From Rossellomorea aquimaris (lineage in GTDB: Bacteria; Bacillota; Bacilli; Bacillales; Bacillaceae_B): a DNA stretch of 64,000 bases. The stretch lies in assembly GCF_020172085.1 (NCBI RefSeq), contig NZ_JAIVAT010000003.1:1178001-1242000 (forward strand), written 5' to 3'. Below the pieces are notes generated by a model, which worked only from the letters and a program-made list of their open reading frames with translations, was not told the DNA's origin and searched no databases. Below, one piece after another: positions 25,019 through 34,027 of this stretch (positions are counted from its first letter, which is position 1; each line of letters starts with the position of its first letter). The translations under genes were made by a program, and so were the position numbers.

Positions 25019-26404
25019 ATGAATGTCTGGTTTGTTTTATTGAACATTTTGGTGTTTCTTGTTCTCATTGGTGTATTATTTCATATGCAAAGAAAAAATG
25101 TTTCGTTTTCAAAACGGGTGTTTGCCGCGCTCGGACTGGGGATTGTTTTCGGACTCGGTTTACAGTGGGTGTATGAGGCAGGCGATGAAAATGTAACCCA
25201 ATCGATTGAATGGTTCAATATTGTTGGAACAGGTTATATAAAGCTTCTTCAAATGATTGTCATGCCGCTCGTGTTCGTGTCAATCGTATCAGCTTTCACA
25301 AAGCTGAAACAATCTTCTAATCTAGGAAAGATATCTGTATTGATTATCGGGTTGCTTGTAGGCACGACGGCTGTTGCTGCTGCAGTCGGAATTGCAACAA
25401 CCGCAGCATTCGATTTGGAAGCCATCCAAATCGATCAAGGAAATGCCGAAGCGGCAAGGGGTGTTCAACTAGAGGAAAGGGCTGCGGCGTTAGAAGGTCA
25501 AAGCTACCCTCAAAAAATCCTGGAGCTCCTGCCTCAGAATCCTTTCCTTGATTTGACCGGAGAAAGAGCCACATCGACCATTGCTGTCGTGATATTTGCA
25601 GGATTTATCGGTATCGCCTATTTAGGGGTCAGACGGAAGGAACCTGATACGGCTGAATCTTTCAAAAAAATCGTGGATTCAATCTATGCGGTCGTGATGA
25701 GAATTGTGACCCTTGTATTAAGGCTGACGCCATTCGGAGTGCTTGCCATTATGGCAAAAACGGTGGCACTGAGTGATTTCGATGCCATTATGAAGCTGGG
25801 TGAATTTGTAGGAGCATCCTATATCGCATTGATCGTCATGTTCTTGATCCACTTAATCTTGCTGACACTTACTGGACTGAATCCGGTCACGTACGTGAAA
25901 AAAGTGCTTCCTGTATTGGCTTTTGCCTTTACCTCCAGGTCCAGTGCAGGGACACTACCCCTTAACATACAAACTCAGAAGAATAAACTGGGTGTGTCAG
26001 AAGGGATCGCCAACTTCTCGGGATCTTTCGGTTTATCCATCGGGCAAAATGGGTGTGCCGGTGTATACCCGGCAATGCTTGCCGTCATGATCGCGCCAAC
26101 GGTTGGAATCAATCCTTTTACCCCTTCATTTATTTTCACACTTATTGCTGTCGTGGCCATCAGTTCCTTCGGTGTCGCCGGAGTTGGTGGCGGTGCAACC
26201 TTTGCCGCTATCCTCGTTCTATCTGCCATGGATCTGCCGGTAGCGTTAGCGGGCCTTTTGATTTCGATAGAGCCTTTAATCGACATGGGGCGGACAGCCG
26301 TTAATGTGAGTGGTGCGATGACATCGGGTATCATAACGAGTAAGGTAACGGGAGAACTGGATACTGAAACCTATAATAAAGAAATGATTGAAGCGGAAGC
26401 TTAA
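25019..26404 (+). CDS. tcyP: L-cystine symporter TcyP (dicarboxylate/cation symporter family)
   Basis: A 461-residue membrane symporter of the SDF family that imports cystine. About eight transmembrane helices plus re-entrant loops are visible; MIVMPLVFVSIVSAF and the SRSSAGTLPLNIQ segment correspond to the substrate-binding hairpin. The long QLEERAAALEGQSYPQKILELLPQNPF insert is typical of TcyP/YdjN-like proteins. GAGGGAGGG precedes the ATG. It ends in a perfect terminator. I did not find a clear CymR box in the short upstream gap. Confidence 0.92.
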   Translation: MNVWFVLLNILVFLVLIGVLFHMQRKNVSFSKRVFAALGLGIVFGLGLQWVYEAGDENVTQSIEWFNIVGTGYIKLLQMIVMPLVFVSIVSAFTKLKQSSNLGKISVLIIGLLVGTTAVAAAVGIATTAAFDLEAIQIDQGNAEAARGVQLEERAAALEGQSYPQKILELLPQNPFLDLTGERATSTIAVVIFAGFIGIAYLGVRRKEPDTAESFKKIVDSIYAVVMRIVTLVLRLTPFGVLAIMAKTVALSDFDAIMKLGEFVGASYIALIVMFLIHLILLTLTGLNPVTYVKKVLPVLAFAFTSRSSAGTLPLNIQTQKNKLGVSEGIANFSGSFGLSIGQNGCAGVYPAMLAVMIAPTVGINPFTPSFIFTLIAVVAISSFGVAGVGGGATFAAILVLSAMDLPVALAGLLISIEPLIDMGRTAVNVSGAMTSGIITSKVTGELDTETYNKEMIEAEA

Positions 26405-26412
26405 AAATAGGG

Positions 26413-26442
26413 CTGGCTCATACTAGTATGAGCCAGTTTTTT
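26413..26442 (+). terminator. Terminator after tcyP
   Basis: CTGGCTCATACTAGTATGAGCCAG is almost one continuous palindrome, followed by TTTTTT. Confidence 0.9.
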
Positions 26443-26483
26443 GATAGGGAATGGAAAATCACATCTTTTTTAAGTGATTATGA

Positions 26484-26512
26484 TTGAAAATTCAGACTAT
26501 ATTATTTACTAT
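26484..26512 (+). promoter_or_regulatory. Promoter of the acyl-CoA cluster, left half
   Basis: TTGAAA (26484-26489), 17 bases, TACTAT (26507-26512). Predicted start near 26519, directly before the palindromic operator at 26522-26539. Confidence 0.55.
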
Positions 26513-26521
26513 AGAATTAAC

Positions 26522-26539
26522 ATACCGACCGGTTAGTAT
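26522..26539. promoter_or_regulatory. TetR-type operator, copy 1
   Basis: ATACCGACC (26522-26530) and GGTTAGTAT (26531-26539) form an 18-bp near-palindrome with a CCGG-like centre (ACCGGT), overlapping the predicted transcription start. The same site recurs at 31674-31691 with one base changed. It resembles operators of TetR repressors of acyl-CoA catabolism; the TetR gene at 31070 is the obvious candidate ligand-responsive repressor. Confidence 0.7.
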
Positions 26540-26580
26540 CTTTGGTGTGGATTGAATGTATGGAATAAGGAGGCAGAAAT

Positions 26581-27354
26581 ATGCATGTAAAGGACTTGTT
26601 TGATTTATCTGGTAAGGTGGCACTGGTGACAGGTGGAGGAAGGGGTCTTGGAAAGCAGATCGCCACAGGATTTGCTGAAGCAGGGGCCAATGTTGTAGTC
26701 TGTTCAAGAAATGTAGATGCATGTGATGAAGTCAAAAAGGATTTAGAGGGTATGGGTGTTCAAGCTCTTTCTTTTCAATGTGATGTCACGAATCCGGAAG
26801 ATGTCGAGAGGGTTGTGGATGAAACCAAAAAAGCATTTGGCCGAATAGACATCCTGGTGAATAACAGCGGAGCTTCATGGGGGGCGCCTGCAGAAGAAAT
26901 GCCTCTTGAGGCATGGCATAAAGTCATGAATGTAAATGTGAATGGGACCTTCATTATGTCACAGGCCGTAGGAAAGTTGATGTTAGAGCAGCAGGTAGGG
27001 AAAATCATCAACATCGCGTCTGTAGCTGGGCTGCAAGGTACGGACCCAAGGTATATGGATGCCATCGGATATAGTACAAGTAAAGCAGCGGTCATCAACT
27101 TCACGAAGGATCTTGCCGTGAAATGGGGATCTCGTGGCATCCATGTTAATGCGATTGCACCAGGCTTCTTTCCGACAAAAATGTCAAAGGGAATCCTCTC
27201 CCATGCCGGGGAAGCCATTTTAGAAGGTACGCCATTAAATCGATTCGGCAGCGAAGATGATTTAAAAGGAGCGGCTCTATTCCTGGCTGCCCGTGCATCT
27301 GATTTTGTTACGGGTTCGGTCCTTGTGGTGGATGGCGGCTCATCAGCCATGTAA
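26581..27354 (+). CDS. Short-chain dehydrogenase/reductase (cluster SDR 1)
   Basis: A 257-residue NAD(P)-dependent SDR, probably acting on a 3- or 4-hydroxyacyl-CoA or ketoacyl-CoA. Cofactor motif TGGGRGLG near residue 19, NNSG near residue 97 (variant of NNAG), catalytic Ser in NIASVAG, and Y164-x3-K168 in YSTSK. Fabg-like C-terminus VDGGSSAM. It is the first gene after operator 1 and lies directly ahead of the ACAD10/11-type dehydrogenase. Direction and substrate are not shown by sequence. AAGGAGG precedes the ATG. Confidence 0.85.
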   Translation: MHVKDLFDLSGKVALVTGGGRGLGKQIATGFAEAGANVVVCSRNVDACDEVKKDLEGMGVQALSFQCDVTNPEDVERVVDETKKAFGRIDILVNNSGASWGAPAEEMPLEAWHKVMNVNVNGTFIMSQAVGKLMLEQQVGKIINIASVAGLQGTDPRYMDAIGYSTSKAAVINFTKDLAVKWGSRGIHVNAIAPGFFPTKMSKGILSHAGEAILEGTPLNRFGSEDDLKGAALFLAARASDFVTGSVLVVDGGSSAM

Positions 27355-27390
27355 CAAGTAAGATTTATTCAATAAGGAAGGATGGATGTC

Positions 27391-28620
27391 ATGGATTTCT
27401 CCTACTCTTCAAAAGTACAAGAATATCAAAATAAACTATCCCGTTTTATGGAAGATTACGTATACCCGAATGAATCACTATATGATGAACAGCTTAATAA
27501 GCAAGAAACACGCTGGAATGCCGTCCCGCCCATCATGGAGGAGTTAAAATCCGAAGCAAGGAAACAAGGGTTGTGGAATTTATTCCTTCCACAGAGTGAC
27601 CTTGGCGCTGGACTGAACAATGTAGAGTACGCACCACTCTGTGAAATCATGGGGAGGTCCCTGATTGGACCGGAAGTGTTTAATTGCAGTGCCCCCGACA
27701 CAGGGAATATGGAAGTGTTAGAGAGGTATGGGTCTTCTGCTCAAAAGGAGCGATACCTTTTGCCGCTCCTGAACGGTGAAATTCGCTCATGCTTTTCCAT
27801 GACCGAGCCTGATGTCGCTTCATCTGATGCAACAAACATTAAGTCAAGTATCGTACGGGATGGAGATGAATACATCATAAATGCCAGGAAATGGTGGTCT
27901 TCCGGTGCTGGAGATCCCCGATGCCAGTTTTCAATTTTGATGGGAAAAACAGACCCTGATGCAAATCGTCATGAACAACAATCCATGATTATCGTACCTC
28001 TGGACGCGAAGGGTGTGAAAATCGAACGGATGCTACCTGTTTTCGGTTATGATCATGCTCCTCATGGTCATGGGGAAATCACCTTTACTGATGTGCGGGT
28101 GCCCCTTGAGAATATCATTTGGGCAGAAGGGAAAGGTTTTGCCATTGCCCAAGGTCGATTAGGTCCAGGCAGGATCCATCATTGCATGCGTCTAATCGGT
28201 GCAGCGGAAAGAGCGCTTGAAGATTTATGTAAGCGTGTTCAAGATAGAGAAGCGTTTGGTAAGACGCTCTCAAGTCAGGGGGTAGTCAGGGAATGGATCG
28301 CGGATTCACGGATTGAAATCGAACAGGCACGACTGCTGACCATGAAAGCCGCTTACATGATGGATACCGTTGGGAATAAACTAGCTAAACAGGAAATAGC
28401 AATGATAAAGGTTGTGGCTCCTTCGATGGCTTTACGGGTGATAGATCGCGCCATTCAGGCATTTGGGGCTGCAGGGGTATCAGGAGATCATTCCATGGCT
28501 GCACAATGGGCGAATGCCCGTACATTACGTCTTGCCGACGGGCCCGATGAAGTACACCGTGCACAACTCGCAAAATTAGAACTGAAAAAATATCAAAAAG
28601 CCTCTCTGGTAGAGAGCTAA
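27391..28620 (+). CDS. Acyl-CoA dehydrogenase family protein, ACAD10/11 (LvaC-like) type
   Basis: A FAD flavoprotein of about 409 residues. It carries the text specific to the ACAD10/ACAD11 branch: [86 protein letters not shown] and [17 protein letters not shown]. In mammals and in Pseudomonas LvaC this branch eliminates phosphate from 4-phosphoacyl-CoA. The matching APH-type kinase is a separate gene at 32149. AAGGAAG is 10 bases before ATG 27391, better than the ATG at 27382. Substrate is inference from the family and context. Confidence 0.88.
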   Translation: MDFSYSSKVQEYQNKLSRFMEDYVYPNESLYDEQLNKQETRWNAVPPIMEELKSEARKQGLWNLFLPQSDLGAGLNNVEYAPLCEIMGRSLIGPEVFNCSAPDTGNMEVLERYGSSAQKERYLLPLLNGEIRSCFSMTEPDVASSDATNIKSSIVRDGDEYIINARKWWSSGAGDPRCQFSILMGKTDPDANRHEQQSMIIVPLDAKGVKIERMLPVFGYDHAPHGHGEITFTDVRVPLENIIWAEGKGFAIAQGRLGPGRIHHCMRLIGAAERALEDLCKRVQDREAFGKTLSSQGVVREWIADSRIEIEQARLLTMKAAYMMDTVGNKLAKQEIAMIKVVAPSMALRVIDRAIQAFGAAGVSGDHSMAAQWANARTLRLADGPDEVHRAQLAKLELKKYQKASLVES

Positions 28621-28639
28621 GAAGTGAGAGTGATTGAAT

Positions 28640-29389
28640 ATGAGGCTATCGGGAAGGGTTTCGATCATAACAGGAGGAGGCGGTGGAATTGGACGGGCGA
28701 CAGCTCTAAGGTTTTCTGAGGAAGGGGCATCTGTGGTCGTGGCAGATTTGGATGAATCGAGTGGGGAAGAAACAGTAAGACTCATCAAGGAAAAAAATGG
28801 GCGTGCACTGTATGTAAGGACAAATGTAAGAGAAAGTGGAAGCATTCAAAAGCTCGTACATAATACGGTCGAGCAGTTTGGAAGTCTGGATATTCTCGTT
28901 AACAATGCCGGAATCGGACAGTCGGAAGTCAGAGGTGTCGATTTAGAAGAATCAGAATGGGATGATGTCCTTGATACCAACTTAAAAAGCATATTCCTGG
29001 GGATGAAATATGCTGTACCGGAATTGGTGAAAAAGGGTGGGGTCATCGTGAACGTTTCCAGTCTTCTCGGATTGAAGGGAAGAAAATACGTATCAGCCTA
29101 TAATGCGGCAAAAGGCGGTGTGGTGTTGTTGACACAAAATGCCGCACTGGAGTACGGAAAAGATCGTATCCGGGTGAATGCTGTAGCTCCTGGTGTCATC
29201 GATACGAACATCATTGAGGGGTGGAAGAGGGATGAAAGGAAATGGTCAGTCATTTCTCAATCCAATGCCCTCAGGAGGATTGGAAACCCGGATGAAGTGG
29301 CATCTGCGATTTTGTTTCTGGCTTCGGATGAAGCATCATTTATCACGGGAGCCACATTATCAGTAGATGGTGGTGGATTAATCTATTAG
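28640..29389 (+). CDS. Short-chain dehydrogenase/reductase (cluster SDR 2)
   Basis: A 249-residue SDR: TGGGGGIG cofactor loop near residue 12, NNAGIG, catalytic Ser in NVSSLLG, YNAAK (Tyr and Lys), and the end FITGATLSVDGGGLIY. Probably oxidises or reduces an acyl-CoA intermediate. ATG 28640 or the TTG two codons upstream could be the start; the ribosome site GAAGTGAGAG is weak. It lies 20 bases after the dehydrogenase gene in the same operon. Confidence 0.83.
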   Translation: MRLSGRVSIITGGGGGIGRATALRFSEEGASVVVADLDESSGEETVRLIKEKNGRALYVRTNVRESGSIQKLVHNTVEQFGSLDILVNNAGIGQSEVRGVDLEESEWDDVLDTNLKSIFLGMKYAVPELVKKGGVIVNVSSLLGLKGRKYVSAYNAAKGGVVLLTQNAALEYGKDRIRVNAVAPGVIDTNIIEGWKRDERKWSVISQSNALRRIGNPDEVASAILFLASDEASFITGATLSVDGGGLIY

Positions 29390-29427
29390 ACAAGACAGAG
29401 GTGTATGAATAATTTGAAACGAAAGGA

Positions 29428-31035
29428 ATGAATGATACTGTGACAACTAAATCCTGGCACGCTCATTACCCTGAATCGTTCGAAACTGATATCCCGGCAA
29501 TTGATTTCTCAATACCTGATATGCTCCAACAAACTGCTTCCAAGTACCCTGCGCATCCTTGTATAAGCTTCTATCAAAAGCGCATGACGTATGGTGAACT
29601 TCAAGGTGCCGTTACATTGTTTTCTTCTTCCCTCCAGCAAATAGGGACAAAGAAAGGAGACCGGGTTGCCATCATGCTCCCTAACTGTCCACAATATGTC
29701 ATTTCATATTATGGAATCCTTACCGTAGGTGGTATTGTCACACAGGTGAATCCGATGTCCGTTGAAAGGGAACTCATTCACTTACTAAATGACTCAGGGG
29801 CTGAGACAATCGTTGTATTAGACCGCTATTATCGAATCATAAAGTCCATTCAAAAAGAAACAAAGGTGAAAACGATCATCGTAGTCAGCTTCCAAAGTGA
29901 AACACCAGATAAGGACTACACGTTTGATGAATTCTTTAAGGATGGAGACGAAGGGCTTGCTCCTATATCCATACAGCCAGAAGATGTGGCTGTTCTTCAA
30001 TATACGGGTGGAACGACCGGCGTGTCAAAGGGAGTGATGCTTACGCATAGCAACATTCTTTCAAATGTCATACAGAGTCAAAACTTTTTTAAAGATAGTA
30101 TTAAAACAGGGGAAGAGAGAAGTCTGAGTGTGATTCCCTTCTTTCATGTATTTGGTATGAATTCATGCATGAATTTTTCCATCTATTCTGCGAATGAAAT
30201 GATCCTGCTGCCGCGTTTCGAGGTCTCAGAAGTGTTAGAAACGATTAAGAAGGAGAAACCTACGCTATTTCCGGGTGTGCCGACCATGTATGTGGCGATT
30301 ACCAACCACCCCTATGCAGAAGAATATGGAATTGATTCGATCAAGTTATGCAATAGCGGCAGTGCTCCCATGCCTGTGGAGCTATTAAACCAATTCGAGA
30401 AGAAAACAGGAGCAAAAATATTGGAAGGGTATGGTTTGTCCGAAGCGTCTCCGACGACCCATTGTAATCCCGCATTTGCAGAAAGAAAGCCTGGAACCGT
30501 CGGAATCGGCCTCCCATCTACAGATTATAAGGTAGTTGATTTGGCTACTGGTACGAAGGAAGTTCCTCCTGGTGATATAGGAGAACTAATCATAAAAGGC
30601 CCCCAAGTCATGAAGGGCTACTGGAACTTACCCGAAGAAACCTCCAATGCCCTTCGTGATGGATGGCTTTACACAGGAGACATTGCCCGGATGGATGAAG
30701 AAGGGTATGTATCGATAGTAGATCGCAAAAAAGACATGATCATTGCTTCAGGATATAACGTGTATCCCCGGGAAGTGGAAGAAGTCATCTATGAACATCC
30801 GTGCGTACAGGAAGCTGTCGTGATTGGGGTCCCGGATTCCTATCGGGGAGAAACCGTGAAAGCCGTGATCGTGTTAAAGTCGGGGGAAAAGGTGTCACAA
30901 CAAGAATTGATCAGGTTTTGCCATGAGAATATGTCTTCATTCAAAGTACCAAGGATCATCGAATTTCGGAATGAACTTCCAAAGACGAGTGTAGGGAAGA
31001 TCTTAAGAAGGGCCCTCCGGGAAAGTGTGATATAA
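29428..31035 (+). CDS. Acyl-CoA synthetase (AMP-forming, long/medium-chain type)
   Basis: A 535-residue cytoplasmic or membrane-associated adenylate-forming ligase that makes acyl-CoA from the free acid, ATP and CoA. Motifs: P-loop YTGGTTGVSKGVMLTH (near 192), EGYGLSEASPTT, GWLYTGDIARMDEEGYVSIVDRKKDMIIASGYNVYPREVEE, and the catalytic Lys in PKTSVGKILRR near the C-terminus. It provides the entry step of the cluster and parallels LvaE of the levulinate pathway. The start is uncertain by a few codons, because AAAGGA is very near ATG 29428. The TetR gene follows. Confidence 0.9.
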   Translation: MNDTVTTKSWHAHYPESFETDIPAIDFSIPDMLQQTASKYPAHPCISFYQKRMTYGELQGAVTLFSSSLQQIGTKKGDRVAIMLPNCPQYVISYYGILTVGGIVTQVNPMSVERELIHLLNDSGAETIVVLDRYYRIIKSIQKETKVKTIIVVSFQSETPDKDYTFDEFFKDGDEGLAPISIQPEDVAVLQYTGGTTGVSKGVMLTHSNILSNVIQSQNFFKDSIKTGEERSLSVIPFFHVFGMNSCMNFSIYSANEMILLPRFEVSEVLETIKKEKPTLFPGVPTMYVAITNHPYAEEYGIDSIKLCNSGSAPMPVELLNQFEKKTGAKILEGYGLSEASPTTHCNPAFAERKPGTVGIGLPSTDYKVVDLATGTKEVPPGDIGELIIKGPQVMKGYWNLPEETSNALRDGWLYTGDIARMDEEGYVSIVDRKKDMIIASGYNVYPREVEEVIYEHPCVQEAVVIGVPDSYRGETVKAVIVLKSGEKVSQQELIRFCHENMSSFKVPRIIEFRNELPKTSVGKILRRALRESVI

Positions 31036-31069
31036 TTCAGTTGATATTTGCAGATTGAGGGGACTTCAT

Positions 31070-31636
31070 ATGAAAGAAAAAATGACAGAACAAGCAGTGC
31101 GGTTATTTGATGAAAAAGGCTTTACCGTCACTTCCATTCAGGACATAGTCGAATCGATCGGAGTGACAAAAGGTACATTTTATTATTATTTCTCCAGTAA
31201 AGAAGAGCTTTTAAAGGAAATTCACCTTAGATATATAGATGGCTTATTGTCCAAGCAGGAAAGAATACTGGAAGATGACAGCAAACGATTCCGTGAGAAA
31301 CTTTTTGATATCATTCATCTTTCCATTGTGGACATCAAAGAGCAGGGAGCCAGTGCCAAAGTGTTTTTTAGGGAGATGAGACATCTTAGTAATGAGAGCC
31401 TGGACCAAATCGAACCAAAACGTGATATGTACCGCTACAACATTGAAAAGCTCTTGAAAGAAGGAAGAAAGTCCGGAGATTTCCGAAACGACTTTGACGT
31501 TTCCGTTGTCGCTTTCGGTATACTCGGCATGATGAACTGGAGCTATCAATGGTATAAGCCGGGTGGGGAGAAAACGGATAAAGAAATAGCAGGTACGTTT
31601 GTCGATATGGTCTTAAAAGGAATTGAATCAGAATAA
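31070..31636 (+). CDS. TetR/AcrR family transcriptional regulator of the cluster
   Basis: A 188-residue repressor. The N-terminal HTH reads IQDIVESIGVTKGTFYYYFSSKEELLKEI (residues 24-52), and the rest is a helical ligand domain of the type that binds acyl-CoAs. GAGGGG before ATG 31070 fixes the start. It sits between the two halves of the catabolic cluster, and near-identical palindromes lie before the first gene (26522) and just after its own stop (31674), so it probably represses both units until an acyl-CoA inducer binds. Confidence 0.88.
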   Translation: MKEKMTEQAVRLFDEKGFTVTSIQDIVESIGVTKGTFYYYFSSKEELLKEIHLRYIDGLLSKQERILEDDSKRFREKLFDIIHLSIVDIKEQGASAKVFFREMRHLSNESLDQIEPKRDMYRYNIEKLLKEGRKSGDFRNDFDVSVVAFGILGMMNWSYQWYKPGGEKTDKEIAGTFVDMVLKGIESE

Positions 31637-31673
31637 AGGGGGGAGCGGTTCAATCAATTCCTCTGCCTCTAAC

Positions 31674-31691
31674 ATACCGACTGGTTAGTAT
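31674..31691. promoter_or_regulatory. TetR-type operator, copy 2
   Basis: ATACCGACT (31674-31682) and GGTTAGTAT (31683-31691), differing from copy 1 at a single base and preceded by AAC as copy 1 is. It lies in the 78-base gap between the TetR gene and the thioesterase gene. I could not place a convincing -35/-10 pair here. Confidence 0.7.
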
Positions 31692-31714
31692 TTTTAAAGG
31701 AAGAAGGCGGATAA

Positions 31715-32131
31715 ATGGAAACCATCAAGGTAAAAAGTAGATTTTGCGAGACAGATGCGCTAGGGCACATTAACAATACTACCTATTTTGTCTACTTAGA
31801 AGAAGCACGAATTCATTTCTTTCAAACAATCGGATTCGACATGGATGTAAAGGATTGGCGGTTTATTTTAGCTTCCACCAAATGTGATTTCGTATCTCAG
31901 GGTTATTTCAATCAAGAACTGGAGATTACCACCTATATCTCCAGGATCGGATCAAAAAGCTTTCAGTTAGAGCATGATATTTTGTGTGCGGATTCTCATC
32001 AATTGATTGCAAGAGGAAACGCGGTAATTGTTTACTTTGATTTCAAGGAACAGCAAAGTAAAGCAATCCCTGATTTATTAAAAACTCAGTTGAACACTCA
32101 TTTTCGCTCTGAGAAAACTGAATATTCTTGA
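31715..32131 (+). CDS. Hot-dog acyl-CoA thioesterase (4HBT/YbgC-like)
   Basis: A 138-residue single hot-dog domain. RFCETDALGHINNTTYFVYLEEAR carries the 4HBT catalytic Asp in the usual position. It probably hydrolyses acyl-CoA, releasing CoA or clearing dead-end intermediates. AAGGAAG lies before the ATG. It is the first gene after operator 2 and its end nearly meets the start region of the kinase gene. Confidence 0.82.
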   Translation: METIKVKSRFCETDALGHINNTTYFVYLEEARIHFFQTIGFDMDVKDWRFILASTKCDFVSQGYFNQELEITTYISRIGSKSFQLEHDILCADSHQLIARGNAVIVYFDFKEQQSKAIPDLLKTQLNTHFRSEKTEYS

Positions 32132-32148
32132 ATTTAGGAGGGGCTAAG

Positions 32149-33225
32149 ATGACTGAACAGGTAGAATATGAAACCGTTTCAGTTCGAAAAGGAGAAGAAT
32201 TAAATGAGAGCCGATTAAAGGACTTCCTGCTTGAGCACTTTCCCTTTTTGCAACCAGAAGAATTGAGTATTAAGCAGTTTTCTGCAGGACACTCAAATCT
32301 TACGTATCTACTCTCGATGGGGAAATGGGAAGGGGTTTTGAGACGTCCCCCTTTAGGGCCGGTCGCACCGAAGGCACATGATATGAAAAGGGAATTCAGA
32401 ATCCTTTCAGAAGTTCAACCTTTATTCGAGGCTACACCTATACCATATGTATTCTCTGATAATGAAGAGATTGTCGGAAGCCCATTCTTTATCATGGAAC
32501 GGAAAAGGGGTGAAGTATTTGATACATCCTTCCCCCCTCATCTTGACGTGACACCTGAAATGTGCGGGAGAATCTCGAAAGAAATGGTTTCAAAATTGGT
32601 CGAGCTTCATTCCATTGATCATACAAAAACAACACTTCATGAAATCAGTAGACCCGAACATTTTATGGAGAGACAGGTTTACGGGTGGATCAATCGTTAT
32701 GAACGGGCCAAAACAAGTGAGATTCGTGAAGTGAATCATCTGACACAGTGGTTAATCAAAAACGTTCCAGAAAATGCTGAATCGACAATCATTCATTATG
32801 ACTTTAAATTAAACAATGCCATGTTTTCCAATGACCTGACTTCCATGGTGGGGTTATTTGATTGGGAGATGGCAACCGTCGGAGACCCCCTTGCAGATTT
32901 GGGCGTCGCCATGGGGTATTGGATCCAGCAAGATGATCCTGAATTGTTAAAATTCGGATTAGGTAAGCCTCCAGTGACAACGATGGACGGTTTTTATAGC
33001 AGAAGACAATTTATCGAAGAATATGCCAGAAAAAGCGGAAGGGACGTAAACCATATTCATTTCTATTTGTCTTTTGCCTACTTTAAACTCGCAGTTATTG
33101 TACAGCAAATCTATTACCGCTTTAAGATGGGGCAGACAAAAGATGCCCGTTTTTCTCGATTCGATCGGTTTGCCGAGTCTTTGATTACACTGGGTAATCA
33201 GGCTGCATTTAATTCCAAGGAATAA
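32149..33225 (+). CDS. APH-family phosphotransferase, ACAD10/11 N-domain (LvaA-like) kinase
   Basis: A 358-residue protein-kinase-fold phosphotransferase. FSAGHSNLTYLL and GVLRRPPLGPVAPKAHDMKRE form the nucleotide-binding lobe, PFFIMERKRGEVFD is the hinge, IIHYDFKLNNAMF is the catalytic HxDxxxxN loop, and LFDWEMATVGDPLADLG holds the metal-binding Asp. This is the pattern of the kinase domain fused in human ACAD10/11 and of LvaA, which phosphorylate the 4-hydroxyl of 4-hydroxyacyl-CoA. It is not an antibiotic kinase by context. TAGGAGGGG selects ATG 32149 over TTG 32128. Confidence 0.87.
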   Translation: MTEQVEYETVSVRKGEELNESRLKDFLLEHFPFLQPEELSIKQFSAGHSNLTYLLSMGKWEGVLRRPPLGPVAPKAHDMKREFRILSEVQPLFEATPIPYVFSDNEEIVGSPFFIMERKRGEVFDTSFPPHLDVTPEMCGRISKEMVSKLVELHSIDHTKTTLHEISRPEHFMERQVYGWINRYERAKTSEIREVNHLTQWLIKNVPENAESTIIHYDFKLNNAMFSNDLTSMVGLFDWEMATVGDPLADLGVAMGYWIQQDDPELLKFGLGKPPVTTMDGFYSRRQFIEEYARKSGRDVNHIHFYLSFAYFKLAVIVQQIYYRFKMGQTKDARFSRFDRFAESLITLGNQAAFNSKE

Positions 33226-33242
33226 AAAAGGGGATGATTACG

Positions 33243-34016
33243 ATGCAATCACTATTAGTTGAAAAGAATGATCGGGTGTTGAATCTAATCTTAAACAGAC
33301 CAGACAGCTTAAACTCATTTGATGAGAGCATGCTAACTGGAATGATTGAAGCGTTAGAAGAGGCTGAACAAAAACAGGAGATCAGGGCGATCGTGATCAG
33401 CGGAGCCGGGAGGTCATTTTCTGCCGGAGGAGACGTGAAAACGATGGGTAGTGCTTCATCAGCCCAAGTCTATGAACATATCGGAATACTAAATTCTTGT
33501 ATAAAAGCCATTAAGAAGATAGAAAAGCCGGTCATTGCCGCCGTCCATGGTTTCGCCACAGGAGCTGGATTTAATTTAGCTCTTGCATGCGATTTAATCA
33601 TTGCATCTGAGAGTAGTCAATTTGCACTGAGTTTTTCTAAAGTAGGGCTCATTTCTGATGGAGGGGGCTCGTATTTTCTTCCACGGTTGATCGGTCCTCA
33701 TCTTGCAAAGGAGTTCTTCTTTACAGGAGAACCTGTATCTGCACGGAGGATGTATGAATTAGGGGTGATCAATAGACTGGTACCGGCTGATCGATTAGAG
33801 GAAGAGACAAAGGAGTTGGCTACTAAACTAGCTACGGGGCCAAGCAAAGCCTACGGAATGATGAAAAAAATGATTGATCGTTCATACACTGCCACACTTG
33901 ATGAAATATTGGAACAGGAAAGAATCACTCAAACGCTGATGATATCAACGGAAGATCATGTAGAAGGAGTTTCAGCGTTTAAAGAAAAAAGAACCCCATC
34001 CTTTTCGGGGAATTAG
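33243..34016 (+). CDS. Enoyl-CoA hydratase/isomerase, PaaG-like
   Basis: A 257-residue crotonase-fold protein. The oxyanion-hole segments are GRSFSAGGDVKTMG and HGFATGAGFNLALACD; the second catalytic region reads SFSKVGLISDGGGSYFLPRLIG, where the usual Glu region is replaced by a DGG form seen in PaaG-type isomerases. It could hydrate or isomerise the enoyl-CoA formed in the pathway. AAAGGGG is 9 bases before ATG 33243; the ATG at 33234 is too close. In operon with the kinase and oxidoreductase. Confidence 0.86.
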   Translation: MQSLLVEKNDRVLNLILNRPDSLNSFDESMLTGMIEALEEAEQKQEIRAIVISGAGRSFSAGGDVKTMGSASSAQVYEHIGILNSCIKAIKKIEKPVIAAVHGFATGAGFNLALACDLIIASESSQFALSFSKVGLISDGGGSYFLPRLIGPHLAKEFFFTGEPVSARRMYELGVINRLVPADRLEEETKELATKLATGPSKAYGMMKKMIDRSYTATLDEILEQERITQTLMISTEDHVEGVSAFKEKRTPSFSGN

Positions 34017-34027
34017 GAGGAGTACAG

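Noticed and set aside
26775..27350. 191-codon open frame antisense to cluster SDR 1
   Set aside because: A shadow of a well-supported SDR gene; no ribosome site and no recognisable protein text. The same applies to long antisense frames at 39566-40216 (under cysP) and 41548-41952 (under cysC).
32149..33225. Antibiotic-resistance phosphotransferase
   Set aside because: The fold is APH-like, but the wording matches the ACAD10/11 kinase domain, and the gene is in an acyl-CoA catabolic operon.
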